A DNA stretch of 12,488 nt from an uncultured Bifidobacterium sp. (GCA_937876495.1 CALEGL010000085.1:1-12488); one strand, 5' to 3'. Positions 1-6,493 are shown, counted from the first letter of the stretch. Notes: a model not told the origin generated them from the letters alone. Numbers and translations: made by a program.

Positions 1-526
1 GGAGGGCGGATCCTCCCTGGCGATTCTCAAATCCTCCAGCAAGCCCAATGCGGCCTACCGTTTCATCTCCTACGTCTGACACGCGAGCGAGGGCATCGAC
101 ACCCGGGTGGCGAGCGGCTCGTTCCCCGCCGATGTGCGGACCCTGAGCGGCCCCTCCTTCCTCTCCAGAACGACCATCGTGGACTCGCGTGGGATGAAGG
201 TCTCCTTCTTCGGCGGGCAGAAGTTCAACGAGGTTCTTGCCGAGGCCGCCTCGGACGTCTCCGTGGGCTATCAGTACCTGCCCTTCGAGGTGTATTCACG
301 CAACAACTTCGATTCCACGGTGGGCGAGGCGTATGCCTGGTCGACAGGCAAGGCGAGGTTCGATGACGCGGTGGCGCGCATCATGGCCGGAGGGGTGAAG
401 GACGGCGGCGGCACGGTGACGGTTCCGGAGTTCCCGGGCCAGAAGGTGTCGCTGATGGATGGCGTGGAGCTGTGGCAGAAGAATCTGGTCGAATACGGTG
501 CCAACCAGGGTTTCACGGTGGAATAA
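1..526 (+). pseudogene. ABC sugar-binding protein, C-terminal part, interrupted by in-frame TGA
   Basis: The frame entering at base 2 reads a typical solute-binding protein C-terminus: EGGSSLAILKSS, then AAYRFISYV, then a TGA at 77-79. It continues in the same frame as HASEGIDTRVASGSFPADV and ends with YGANQGFTVE before a TAA at 524-526. Both sides of the TGA look like one continuous extracellular sugar-binding protein (family 1 type, the binding subunit of a carbohydrate ABC importer). AAYRFISYV matches the helix that usually precedes the GxFPAD segment. A GTG at 107 could open a 139-residue ORF, but that would be only a fragment without a signal peptide. The 5' end lies outside the window. 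Either the gene carries a nonsense mutation, or the TGA is a sequencing error, or the stop is read through. The family call is fairly secure; the pseudogene status is not. Confidence 0.7.
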
Positions 527-572
527 GGCCGGACGGCGGATTCAGGGTAGGCGGGTTTCGTGCCGGCGGATG

Positions 573-613
573 CCCGGCGGGGTCATCCACGCCGGGGCGG
601 CCGGTGCGGCCGC
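573..613. terminator. Two tandem GC-rich hairpins between convergent genes
   Basis: CCCGGCG (573-579) pairs with CGCCGGG (590-596) across a 10-base loop. GCGGCCG (597-603) pairs directly after it with CGGCCGC (607-613) across GTG. Both stems are perfect 7-bp inverted repeats. They lie between the converging ends of the sugar-binding protein gene and coaX, so they could terminate transcription from both sides. Neither is followed by a T-run, so this is a structural guess. Confidence 0.35.
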
Positions 614-671
614 TTCGGGCCATGAATCCGATGACTCTGGCGTGCGGCGGCACAGGCCCGTCGGAGTCGCG

Positions 672-1439
672 TTATCTCCTGTTGCGAGCGTGGATGACGG
701 CCATGCCCTTGAGGATGAGCTCCGGGTCGTAGACGTCGATGAGATCGGTGTCGTCGGCGAAGATGCGTCCCAGTCCCCCTGTGGCGATGACGTGGAAGTC
801 CTCGTCGATCTCCTCGTGGAACTGCGCGATGGTTCGTTCGACGCCGCCGAGGAACCCGTAGTAGAGTCCGGCCTGCATGGCCGTGCGCGTGTCCCGGGCG
901 AGGATCGTGGTCGGTCGGGTGATCTCCACCTCCGGAAGTTGTGCGGCCGAGTCCCACAGTGCGGATGCCCCGGTCCGGATGCCGGTGGTGATCAGACCGC
1001 AGGTTATGGTCCCCGAGGCGTCCACGTAGTTGAACGTCGTGGCGGTGCCGAAGTCGGCGACGAGGACGGGGCCGCCGTACAGGTAGAAGGCACCCGCGCA
1101 GTCGCACAGGCAGTCGGCGCCCAGCGTCTTGGGGTCCTCGATGCCAATCCGCAGACCGGACCGGATGCCGGGGCCGACGACCATGGGCTCGACTCTGAGA
1201 TACGTGATGATCCCTCCGCGGAAGGAGTGCATGACCTTCGGCACCACGGAGGAGACGATGACATCCTCGACGTCGTCGGCGGACAGGTCGTGCAGGGCCA
1301 GAAGCTGGGTGAGCAGCAGACCGTACTCGTCGGCCGTGCGCGGAGTGCGTGTGGAGATTCGATGCGTGGCCACGATCCGCGAGCCGTCCAGGAAGCCCAG
1401 GACGATGTTGGTGTTGCCGATGTCGACGGCGACGAGCAT
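672..1439 (-). CDS. coaX: Type III pantothenate kinase
   Basis: Phosphorylates pantothenate with ATP, the first step of coenzyme A synthesis, in the cytoplasm. The 255-residue length is normal for the family. The start ATG at 1439 follows a strong AGGGAGG site. Visible motifs are the N-terminal phosphate loop DIGNTN (residues 6-11), TADEYG (35-40), VVGPGIRSGL (87-96), GAD (107-109) and DFGTATT (129-135). The Asp of GAD, usually catalytic, is present. Residues that are normally conserved differ: the Arg after GAD is Cys110, the Asn three residues later is Asp113, and the usual GGxIxPG segment reads CGLITTG (147-153). The overall ASKHA fold is clear, so this is either a lineage variant or an enzyme with altered pantothenate binding. 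The gene stands alone on the minus strand, divergent from the peptide-binding protein gene. Confidence 0.9.
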   Translation of the reverse strand: MLVAVDIGNTNIVLGFLDGSRIVATHRISTRTPRTADEYGLLLTQLLALHDLSADDVEDVIVSSVVPKVMHSFRGGIITYLRVEPMVVGPGIRSGLRIGIEDPKTLGADCLCDCAGAFYLYGGPVLVADFGTATTFNYVDASGTITCGLITTGIRTGASALWDSAAQLPEVEITRPTTILARDTRTAMQAGLYYGFLGGVERTIAQFHEEIDEDFHVIATGGLGRIFADDTDLIDVYDPELILKGMAVIHARNRR

Positions 1440-1796
1440 GAAGCCTCCCTGATCGTGGACGCGGTGGACGGTGGATTCGTCGCCGCACGGGACGTATCCC
1501 TGCGACCCATCATAGAGTCGCCATGCCGTCGGACGCAGGACGGCGGGAAGGTCGCCTGGAATCCCGGATTCCGGCGTATGCGGAAGGATGCCAAGCATCC
1601 CGGCGGGTGCCACGGCCTTCTTCGGACGCTTGCATCCCGCATCCGGTATACGCTGGGGGCGGCGGGCGACCTTATGGCGTCCAGCCGGATTGTCACAGGT
1701 TCATGGCGTGTGCGACCGAGTCCCGCGCCCTCTTCGCCGTTCGCTGGCGGCGGGTCGGGGTCGGCCGTGGCGCCCCGACGACAGAGATGGGGAACG
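1440..1796. other. Divergent intergenic region, coaX / peptide-binding protein
   Basis: No convincing gene lies in these 357 bases. They must hold the promoters of coaX and of the downstream solute-binding protein gene. On the minus strand TATGAT (1514 down to 1509) is a good -10 hexamer for coaX, giving a leader of about 60 bases, but no clear -35 accompanies it. On the plus strand a GGTATACGCT stretch at 1645-1654 is the best -10-like sequence, again without a good -35. Palindromes at 1558-1600 are listed separately. Confidence 0.4.
1558..1600. promoter_or_regulatory. Paired 15-bp palindromes, possible operator
   Basis: GGAATCC-C-GGATTCC (1558-1572) and GGATGC-CAA-GCATCC (1586-1600) are both perfect 15-bp inverted repeats of the form GGA-N9-TCC, with centres 28 bases apart. 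Two further GCATCC copies follow at 1632-1637 and 1639-1644. Their place between two divergent genes suggests protein binding sites, but no matching regulator is encoded in the window. Confidence 0.3.
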
Positions 1797-3599
1797 ATGT
1801 CCGAAAACGATGGCGCGCACGGAGTATCCGACGCGACCCGGCATGATGACAAGGCAACGGGGGATTCCGCAGTGACGCGGGAGACGGAGGGAAGCGCGGG
1901 GACGGCCGACGATGTGCGCGCCGCCGACCGCTCCGGGCGGATCGTGCAGGGGGATTCCGGCCCCGTGGAGCCGACGGATGGTGCGAGGCGGCCGGGTCGG
2001 CCCGGGGACGGGAGTCCGCAGAGCGTGGCGGCGGGAAGCCTGGACGACTCCTTGGCCGCCCATGAACGTGCCCCACGCCGCCACCGACGACGCTGGCCCT
2101 GGGTGGTTCTGGCTGCGCTCGTCGTCGTGGCCGTGGTGGTGTCTCTGCTCGTCGTACGGGCTAGGCGGACGTCATCCTCCGCATCCCCGGCGGACACGGT
2201 GGGCATCGGCCTCAAGCTGGCGCCCACCAACCTCGACATCCGCAACCAGTCCGGGTCGGCGCTTGACCAGGTGCTCATCGGCAACGTGTACCAGGGGCTG
2301 GTCGCCCGCGACTCGAGCAACACCGTCATCCCGTCGCTGGCGACGTCCTGGACGACGTCCTCCGACGGCAGAACCTACGTTTTCCGCCTGAGGCATGGCG
2401 TGACCTTCTCCAACGGCGACGCGCTGGACGCCGACGACGTTGTCTGGTCGATTCGGCAGCTCATCGGCAAACAGTACGTCGACGCCTCGCTGCTGAAGAA
2501 CTTCTCCTCCATTGAGGCCGTGGACGCGCATACGGTGAAAATCGTCCTCACGAAGCCCTATGCCGATCTGCTGTGGGTGCTCGCCGGACGGCCGGGGCTG
2601 GTGTTCGATAAGGACGCCGACTACGACGCTCGGACATCGGCCGTGGGGTCGGGCCCGTACACCGTGTCCTCCTTCCGCTCCGGCACCTCCATAACCCTGA
2701 AGGCGAACCCCCGCTACAAGGGGGACGACAAGGCGAGGACACGGACCATCGTGCTGCGCTACTACACGGACGACAATGCCGCGGTCAACGCCTTGAAGTC
2801 CGGCGACGTCCAGGTCCTCGCCCCGGTGAGCCAGAACCTCGCCTCGACGTTCTCGCAGGACACGGCCCATTACACGGTGAAGGTTGGGGACGGCACGGAC
2901 AAGTACGTGCTTGCCTTCAACGGCAAAGGGAAGGCCACCTCGGACAAACGGGTGAGACAGGCGCTGCGCTACGCCATCGACTCCGATGAGCTCATCGCGG
3001 CCCGCGGTGGGGTGGACAAGGCCCTGGGCGGCCCCATCCCCTCGCTCGACCCCGGGTACGTGGACCTCACTGGCCTGTATCCGCATGACGAGGCGAAGGC
3101 GCGTGCCCTGCTCGCGCGGGCCGGATACGATTCCGATCATCCGCTCAGGCTCACTCTCACCTACGCGAACATCTACGGGACCGAGATCGGCCAGCAGCTC
3201 AAGACCCAGCTCGCCCGCGTGGGGGTGAAGCTCACCGTCGACGTCGTTGAGTTCGCCACCTGGCTGCAGAACGTGTACACGAACCATGACTACGACCTGT
3301 CCCTGGTGGACCACAACGAAAGCCACGACTTCTACCAATGGACGGACGCCGACTACTACTACGGCTATGACAACGCCACCGTGCGGTCCCTGTACGAGCA
3401 GGCCATGGCCTCGACGGATGCGGCGACCATGAACAGTCTTCTGGCGAAGGCCGCGAGAATCGTCTCCGAGGACGCGCCCGCCGACTGGCTGTTCAACTAC
3501 CGCATCTCCACGGCGTGGGCGAAGGGCGTGACCGGGTTCCCGGTCAATCTCAACCAGACCCTCATGCCGCTGTGGAAGGTGGCGTACCGGATGGAATGA
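1797..3599 (+). CDS. Membrane-anchored family-5 peptide-binding protein of an ABC importer
   Basis: Binds oligopeptides or a similar solute outside the membrane and hands it to permeases; the probable partners are encoded at 6494-10034. The solute-binding domain runs from about residue 133 to 600 and contains the family-5 signature FSNGDALDADDVVWSI (204-219), followed by YTVSSFRSG and LRYAID blocks. The N-terminus is unusual. About 99 hydrophilic, low-complexity residues are followed by a basic stretch (RRHRRR), then one hydrophobic segment (about 100-120), then RARR. There is no lipobox Cys, so the protein is probably held by an uncleaved anchor with a long cytoplasmic tail. The ATG at 1797 was chosen because it is the last ATG before the anchor and has a GATGGGG stretch upstream. 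A GTG at about 1873 would shorten the tail. The substrate cannot be read from the sequence. Confidence 0.85.
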   Translation: MSENDGAHGVSDATRHDDKATGDSAVTRETEGSAGTADDVRAADRSGRIVQGDSGPVEPTDGARRPGRPGDGSPQSVAAGSLDDSLAAHERAPRRHRRRWPWVVLAALVVVAVVVSLLVVRARRTSSSASPADTVGIGLKLAPTNLDIRNQSGSALDQVLIGNVYQGLVARDSSNTVIPSLATSWTTSSDGRTYVFRLRHGVTFSNGDALDADDVVWSIRQLIGKQYVDASLLKNFSSIEAVDAHTVKIVLTKPYADLLWVLAGRPGLVFDKDADYDARTSAVGSGPYTVSSFRSGTSITLKANPRYKGDDKARTRTIVLRYYTDDNAAVNALKSGDVQVLAPVSQNLASTFSQDTAHYTVKVGDGTDKYVLAFNGKGKATSDKRVRQALRYAIDSDELIAARGGVDKALGGPIPSLDPGYVDLTGLYPHDEAKARALLARAGYDSDHPLRLTLTYANIYGTEIGQQLKTQLARVGVKLTVDVVEFATWLQNVYTNHDYDLSLVDHNESHDFYQWTDADYYYGYDNATVRSLYEQAMASTDAATMNSLLAKAARIVSEDAPADWLFNYRISTAWAKGVTGFPVNLNQTLMPLWKVAYRME

Positions 3600-3608
3600 C
3601 GGTGGGTG

Positions 3609-3635
3609 CCCCCGCTTCCGCTCGGGCATGCGGGG
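3609..3635. terminator. Possible hairpin between convergent genes
   Basis: CCCCGC (3610-3615) can pair with GCGGGG (3630-3635), with an inner CCG/CGG. It follows the binding protein stop codon by ten bases and lies before the converging small gene. No T-run follows, so support is weak. Confidence 0.2.
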
Positions 3636-3678
3636 ACCGGGAAACGGCTCCTGGTCCGATGAGGGCGGGGAGCGGCAA

Positions 3679-3852
3679 TCATCCGAAGAGACGCGACAAA
3701 AGACCGGACCCGTTGCCTCCGGCCTTGGACGAGGCTCCGTGGCCCGGGCAGCGCTGATCCTTGGGGATGTTGCGCATGACCTGGTCGACGTGCATTCCGC
3801 ATCCGGCCCACGTCCTCTTTCCGCAGATGGGGCAGGTGACTTCGTAGCACAT
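3679..3852 (-). CDS. 57-residue Cys-rich, probably zinc-binding protein of unknown function
   Basis: A small cytoplasmic protein whose core holds CPIC (residues 7-10), AGCGMH (16-21) and RCPGH (34-38). These give two Cys-rich knuckles plus His, the arrangement expected of a structural zinc or other metal site. An extra Cys sits at position 2. The tail (39-57) is Gly/Ser-rich and ends LLSRLFG. The ATG at 3852 was chosen because AAAGGAGA lies just upstream, whereas an earlier in-frame start would add 19 residues without a ribosome site. I recall similar short proteins in other Actinomycetota without an assigned role. The gene is the last of three codirectional genes, 172 bases after the CstR-like repressor, so it may share that operon or have its own promoter. 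Its companions suggest a link to thiol or metal chemistry, which is inference. Confidence 0.8.
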   Translation of the reverse strand: MCYEVTCPICGKRTWAGCGMHVDQVMRNIPKDQRCPGHGASSKAGGNGSGLLSRLFG

Positions 3853-3940
3853 GGATGTCTCCTTTTTCTGGCTGTCCCGGCGGCTTCCGGAGCGTTGTGG
3901 TGTTCGCACGGGCGGGGCCTTGGGCCGTCCGTGCGCCGAT

Positions 3941-3955
3941 GGCCATGCGATGGCC
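3941..3955. repeat. Small inverted repeat between repressor and small Cys-rich gene
   Basis: GGCCAT-GCG-ATGGCC is a perfect 6-bp inverted repeat. It overlaps two direct copies of CGATGGCC (3937-3944 and 3948-3955). It lies in the 172-base gap upstream of the 57-residue protein gene and could be a processing hairpin or a regulatory site. There is nothing to choose between these. Confidence 0.2.
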
Positions 3956-4021
3956 GTCCCGCGACCCCGCGCACGATGGCCGGGACGCGGAATGCGGGGT
4001 CATGGCGTTCAGGCCCCGCGA

Positions 4022-4041
4022 TCCTCATGCGAGCATGAGGA
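4022..4041. repeat. Palindrome spanning the repressor stop codon
   Basis: TCCTCATGC-GA-GCATGAGGA has perfect 9-bp arms around a 2-base centre and includes the TGA of the CstR-like gene. As RNA it could form a hairpin at the gene end. No T-run follows on the minus strand, so it is not a classical terminator. Confidence 0.3.
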
Positions 4042-4384
4042 AGAGCTTCTCGAGTTCCCGGACGTCGGGCGCCGCCTCCGTTCCGGGATCCGTCGTCGGT
4101 CCGTCGTCGGCGCCGAGGCATTCGCGCATCGACGTGGTGACGATGAGGAAGCCGACGCGGGACAGGGCCTTCTTCACGGCGCTGAGCTGCGTGATCGTGT
4201 CACGGCAGGACCGTCCCTGCTCGATGCCGGCGATGACGGCGTCAAGCTGTCCCGAGGCTCTTTTCAGCCTGTTGAGGATGGCTCTGCGGGAGTCGGCGTC
4301 GTCCGCGCCCTTCCGCCCGGCGTCGGCCGGGGGCGCGGATGCGGTCCGCGCCCCGGGGAGCGTTCTCATTCGTGTGTCGTTCAT
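4025..4384 (-). CDS. cstR: CsoR-family repressor, CstR-like (persulfide-sensing type)
   Basis: A small all-helical DNA-binding repressor. The family core begins at about residue 33 with RRAILNRLKRASGQLDAV and carries Cys60 and Cys89, 29 residues apart, as in known CsoR and CstR proteins. In copper-sensing CsoR the position four before the second Cys is His; here it is Ser85. Loss of that copper ligand, plus the segment CRDTITQLSA resembling staphylococcal CstR, points to a sensor that forms disulfide or polysulfide links when sulfane sulfur rises. An extension of about 32 residues precedes the core and an acidic tail follows it. The ATG lies two bases after the stop of the upstream reductase/rhodanese gene, with GGAAAGG inside that gene as ribosome site, so the two are cotranscribed. 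The likely operator is at 6077-6092, giving autoregulation. Confidence 0.85.
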   Translation of the reverse strand: MNDTRMRTLPGARTASAPPADAGRKGADDADSRRAILNRLKRASGQLDAVIAGIEQGRSCRDTITQLSAVKKALSRVGFLIVTTSMRECLGADDGPTTDPGTEAAPDVRELEKLFLMLA

Positions 4385-4386
4385 GT

Positions 4387-6036
4387 CTACAGGTACCTTT
4401 CCAAAGTGTTCATTCCCCCGGCCAGCACGGTCGAGTCGATTCCCGCCGATTCCAGTACGCGATGCGCGAGGTAGGCCCTTTTGCCGGAGGCACAGACGAC
4501 GAGCACGCGCCGTCCTGCTGCGTTCGCTCGGACTTCGTCGAGACGCTCCCGCATCCGTGTATGGGGGATGTTGATCGCCCCCGGCAGATGCCAGCGGTCG
4601 AATTCCGCGGGTGTGCGCACGTCGAGGATCATCATCCCGCCGATCGCGGCGGGAAGCTGCTCCGGCTCGGTCTGCCGGAGCATACCGGTGGACAGGTCGT
4701 CGGCCATGTAGCCGACGAAGTTGACGGGGTCCTTCGCGGATCCGAATGGAGGGGCGTAGGCGAGGTCGAGGTCGATGAGGTCCTCCGCCCGCATGCCGGC
4801 CCTGATGGCCGTGGCCAGGACATCGATGCGCTTGTCGACGCCGTCGCCTCCGGCGGCCTGGGCGCCGAGAAGCCTGCCGTCCGCCCCCACATGGACCCTG
4901 AGGTCGACGTCCTGGGCGCCCGGATAGTATCCCGCGTGCTGGGAGGGCTGCAGATGCAGGGTGTGGAAGGGGATGGACGCCCTGTCCAGCGCCTCGCCGG
5001 ACGCTCCCGTCATGCCGATGACGGTGCGTCCTATGCGCACGATTGCGGTCCCCACGACGGATGGCAGGGGTCTGGCGGAGTCAGGGGAGAGGATGGCGTC
5101 GGCGACCAGTCTGCCGTCCCTGTTCGAGGGCCCCGCCAGCGCCAGCGGATGCCGGGCTCCGGTGACGGCGTCCGTCCGAAGCGTCACGTCGCCGACGGCC
5201 CAGACTGACGGGAGGGACGTGCGGCCGTGGGCGTCCATGTCGATCCACCCGTGGTCGGCCTTTACGCCGGCGGACACGAAGGGTTCGGAGTTGGGCCGCA
5301 CGCCGGTGGCCACCACGACGGCGTCCGCTTCGACGCGGGTCCCGTCCGACAGCATGGCGACGGCGGAACCGCCCTCGTCGGACAGCGAGACCACCGTCGT
5401 CGACATATGCGACGAGACCCCGAGGGCCGCCAGCGCCTGGATTGCATAGGTCGCGATGTCCGCGTCAAGGGGCGACAGGGGATGGGGGCCTCCGTCGACG
5501 ATGGTCACGACGGCGCCGGCGTCGGCGAGGTTCTCGGCCGCCTCCAGCCCGATGAAGCCCGCGCCGATCACGAGGGCGCGGAGGGGTGCGGGACCGGAGT
5601 GGTGCGTGAGAACCTCGCGAAGCGCCACGGCGTCGCCGATGGTCCGCAGCGTGTGGACGCGCGGCGAGTCCAGTCCGGGGACGGGAGGAAGGGCCGCCCT
5701 CGTCCCGGTGGCGATGACGAGCGCGTCATAGGGGACGTCCCTCTCGCCGTCGGCGGTGGAGACCTGCACGGCGCGTTCGGCGGGGTTGAGACCCGTGACG
5801 GTGCTTCCGAGCCTCACGTCGATGTTCAGCGAAGCGAGAAGCGTCTCGGGCGTCTCGACCTCGAGGGCCTCGCGGTGGGGTATGGTCCCTGAGACGTAGT
5901 AGGGCAGCCCGCAGCTGGCGCTGGAGACGTGCCGGGTGGATTCGAGGACCGTGATGGACGCCTTCTCGTCGAGGCGCCGGGCGCGTGCGGCGCAGCTCAT
6001 TCCGGCTGCCGTTCCTCCGATGATGACCAGGTGCAT
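4387..6036 (-). CDS. CoA-disulfide reductase with C-terminal rhodanese domain
   Basis: A cytoplasmic flavoprotein that uses NAD(P)H to reduce CoA disulfide or CoA persulfide/polysulfide. Such fusions serve sulfane-sulfur detoxification. The 549 residues fit CoADR-rhodanese fusions. An N-terminal FAD loop reads IGGTAAG (6-12). The single redox Cys is Cys42 in SSASCGLPYY. A second nucleotide-binding loop reads VIGAGFIGLEAAEN. The dimerisation domain has HAGYYPG and YAPPFGSAKDPVN, both carrying the expected Tyr residues. The rhodanese domain begins near ILDVRTPAEFD, and its active loop is CASGKR with catalytic Cys515. The ATG at 6036 is preceded by GAAAGGA, and MHLVIIGG is the natural start of the FAD domain; a much longer open frame upstream is not coding. 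It is the first gene of the minus-strand module, with a CstR-type operator about 40 bases upstream. Confidence 0.92.
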   Translation of the reverse strand: MHLVIIGGTAAGMSCAARARRLDEKASITVLESTRHVSSASCGLPYYVSGTIPHREALEVETPETLLASLNIDVRLGSTVTGLNPAERAVQVSTADGERDVPYDALVIATGTRAALPPVPGLDSPRVHTLRTIGDAVALREVLTHHSGPAPLRALVIGAGFIGLEAAENLADAGAVVTIVDGGPHPLSPLDADIATYAIQALAALGVSSHMSTTVVSLSDEGGSAVAMLSDGTRVEADAVVVATGVRPNSEPFVSAGVKADHGWIDMDAHGRTSLPSVWAVGDVTLRTDAVTGARHPLALAGPSNRDGRLVADAILSPDSARPLPSVVGTAIVRIGRTVIGMTGASGEALDRASIPFHTLHLQPSQHAGYYPGAQDVDLRVHVGADGRLLGAQAAGGDGVDKRIDVLATAIRAGMRAEDLIDLDLAYAPPFGSAKDPVNFVGYMADDLSTGMLRQTEPEQLPAAIGGMMILDVRTPAEFDRWHLPGAINIPHTRMRERLDEVRANAAGRRVLVVCASGKRAYLAHRVLESAGIDSTVLAGGMNTLERYL

Positions 6037-6073
6037 GGCCGTCCTTTCGCGTCGTCGTACTGGCGACGGCCTC

Positions 6074-6079
6074 ATGATA
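6074..6079 (-). promoter_or_regulatory. -10 box of the reductase/repressor operon
   Basis: On the minus strand this hexamer reads TATCAT, one base from consensus. It would start transcription near 6067, about 30 bases before the reductase ATG at 6036. It overlaps the first half of the CstR-type operator, so a bound repressor would block it. No convincing -35 is visible. Confidence 0.5.
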
Positions 6080-6092
6080 CCCCAGGGGGTAT
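6077..6092. promoter_or_regulatory. CstR/CsoR-type operator
   Basis: ATACCCC-AG-GGGGTAT is a perfect 7-bp inverted repeat with a 2-base centre. AT-flanked C-run/G-run palindromes of this kind are the known operators of the CsoR/CstR repressor family. It lies directly upstream of the reductase-cstR operon and overlaps -10-like boxes on both strands, so one bound tetramer could repress both directions. Confidence 0.85.
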
Positions 6093-6095
6093 AAT
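6090..6095 (+). promoter_or_regulatory. Consensus -10 box toward the small protein and transporter operon
   Basis: TATAAT matches the sigma-70-type consensus exactly and shares its first three bases with the CstR-type operator. Transcription would begin near 6102, about 85 bases before the ATG at 6187. The -35 region is not recognisable, so strength is uncertain. Confidence 0.45.
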
Positions 6096-6186
6096 GGGGC
6101 CCACGGCGTTTCGGCCAGGGCATAACGCGTGTCTCGGATCCGTCGGCCAGGGGCCGCAGCGCGACGGATCGACGGAAAGGACGGTC

Positions 6187-6387
6187 ATGATGACGAGTGC
6201 GACGAGGAACGAGGAGACGGATCACGCCGGTGGGACCGCATCGGCGGAAGGGGCGTCGACACTCTTCCCGGAGGCCCGCGCCCGCGAGGACGGCGGCGCG
6301 GCGCGTCTGCGCTCGCGACGCCTCGGACCATCCTGCCCCTTCGTCGCGCTCGCGCGATGGCTGTCGCGGATGCGGCGACAAGGGTAG
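6187..6387 (+). CDS. Small protein of unknown function, 66 residues
   Basis: Not recognised. An ATG at 6187 (or the adjacent one at 6190) lies six bases after GGAAAGGA, nearly the same ribosome site as that of the divergent reductase. The frame ends at TAG 6385-6387. Third codon positions are strongly G/C, as in the neighbours. The N-terminal half is acidic, Gly/Ala-rich and probably disordered (EETDHAGGTASAEGA). The C-terminal half is basic, with one Cys in GPSCPFVALARWLSRMRRQG, which could form a short amphipathic helix. It sits between a TATAAT box at 6090 and the permease gene at 6494, 106 bases away, so it may be the first gene of the transporter operon and under the CstR-type operator. 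It could instead be a chance ORF, since GC-rich DNA produces many. Confidence 0.45.
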   Translation: MMTSATRNEETDHAGGTASAEGASTLFPEARAREDGGAARLRSRRLGPSCPFVALARWLSRMRRQG

Positions 6388-6493
6388 TGTGAATCGGTGA
6401 GCGGCCCGCGGTACCGCCCGCGAGGCGGTCGCGTGGGCGAGGCGCCGCTCAAGGCCGCCACCGCAGGACGCGGGGCGGACCGGGAAGGTCGTC

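Noticed and set aside
583..1488. 301-codon minus-strand Arg/His-rich frame over coaX
   Set aside because: Out-of-frame shadow on the same strand as coaX; biased Arg/His composition and no recognisable domain.
459..1796. Long open extension upstream of the peptide-binding protein on the plus strand
   Set aside because: It runs antisense through coaX, whose motifs, length and ribosome site are clear. The extension has no domain-like sequence and is a product of GC-rich DNA.
2172..4121. 649-codon minus-strand frame over the peptide-binding protein
   Set aside because: Shadow of the plus-strand gene: repetitive Arg/Gly/Val/His content, and it also covers the small Cys-rich gene in a different frame.
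6408..6417. GCGGTACCGC palindrome before the DppB gene
   Set aside because: Only 10 bases and fully G/C-arm; expected by chance in this composition, and with no promoter element nearby.
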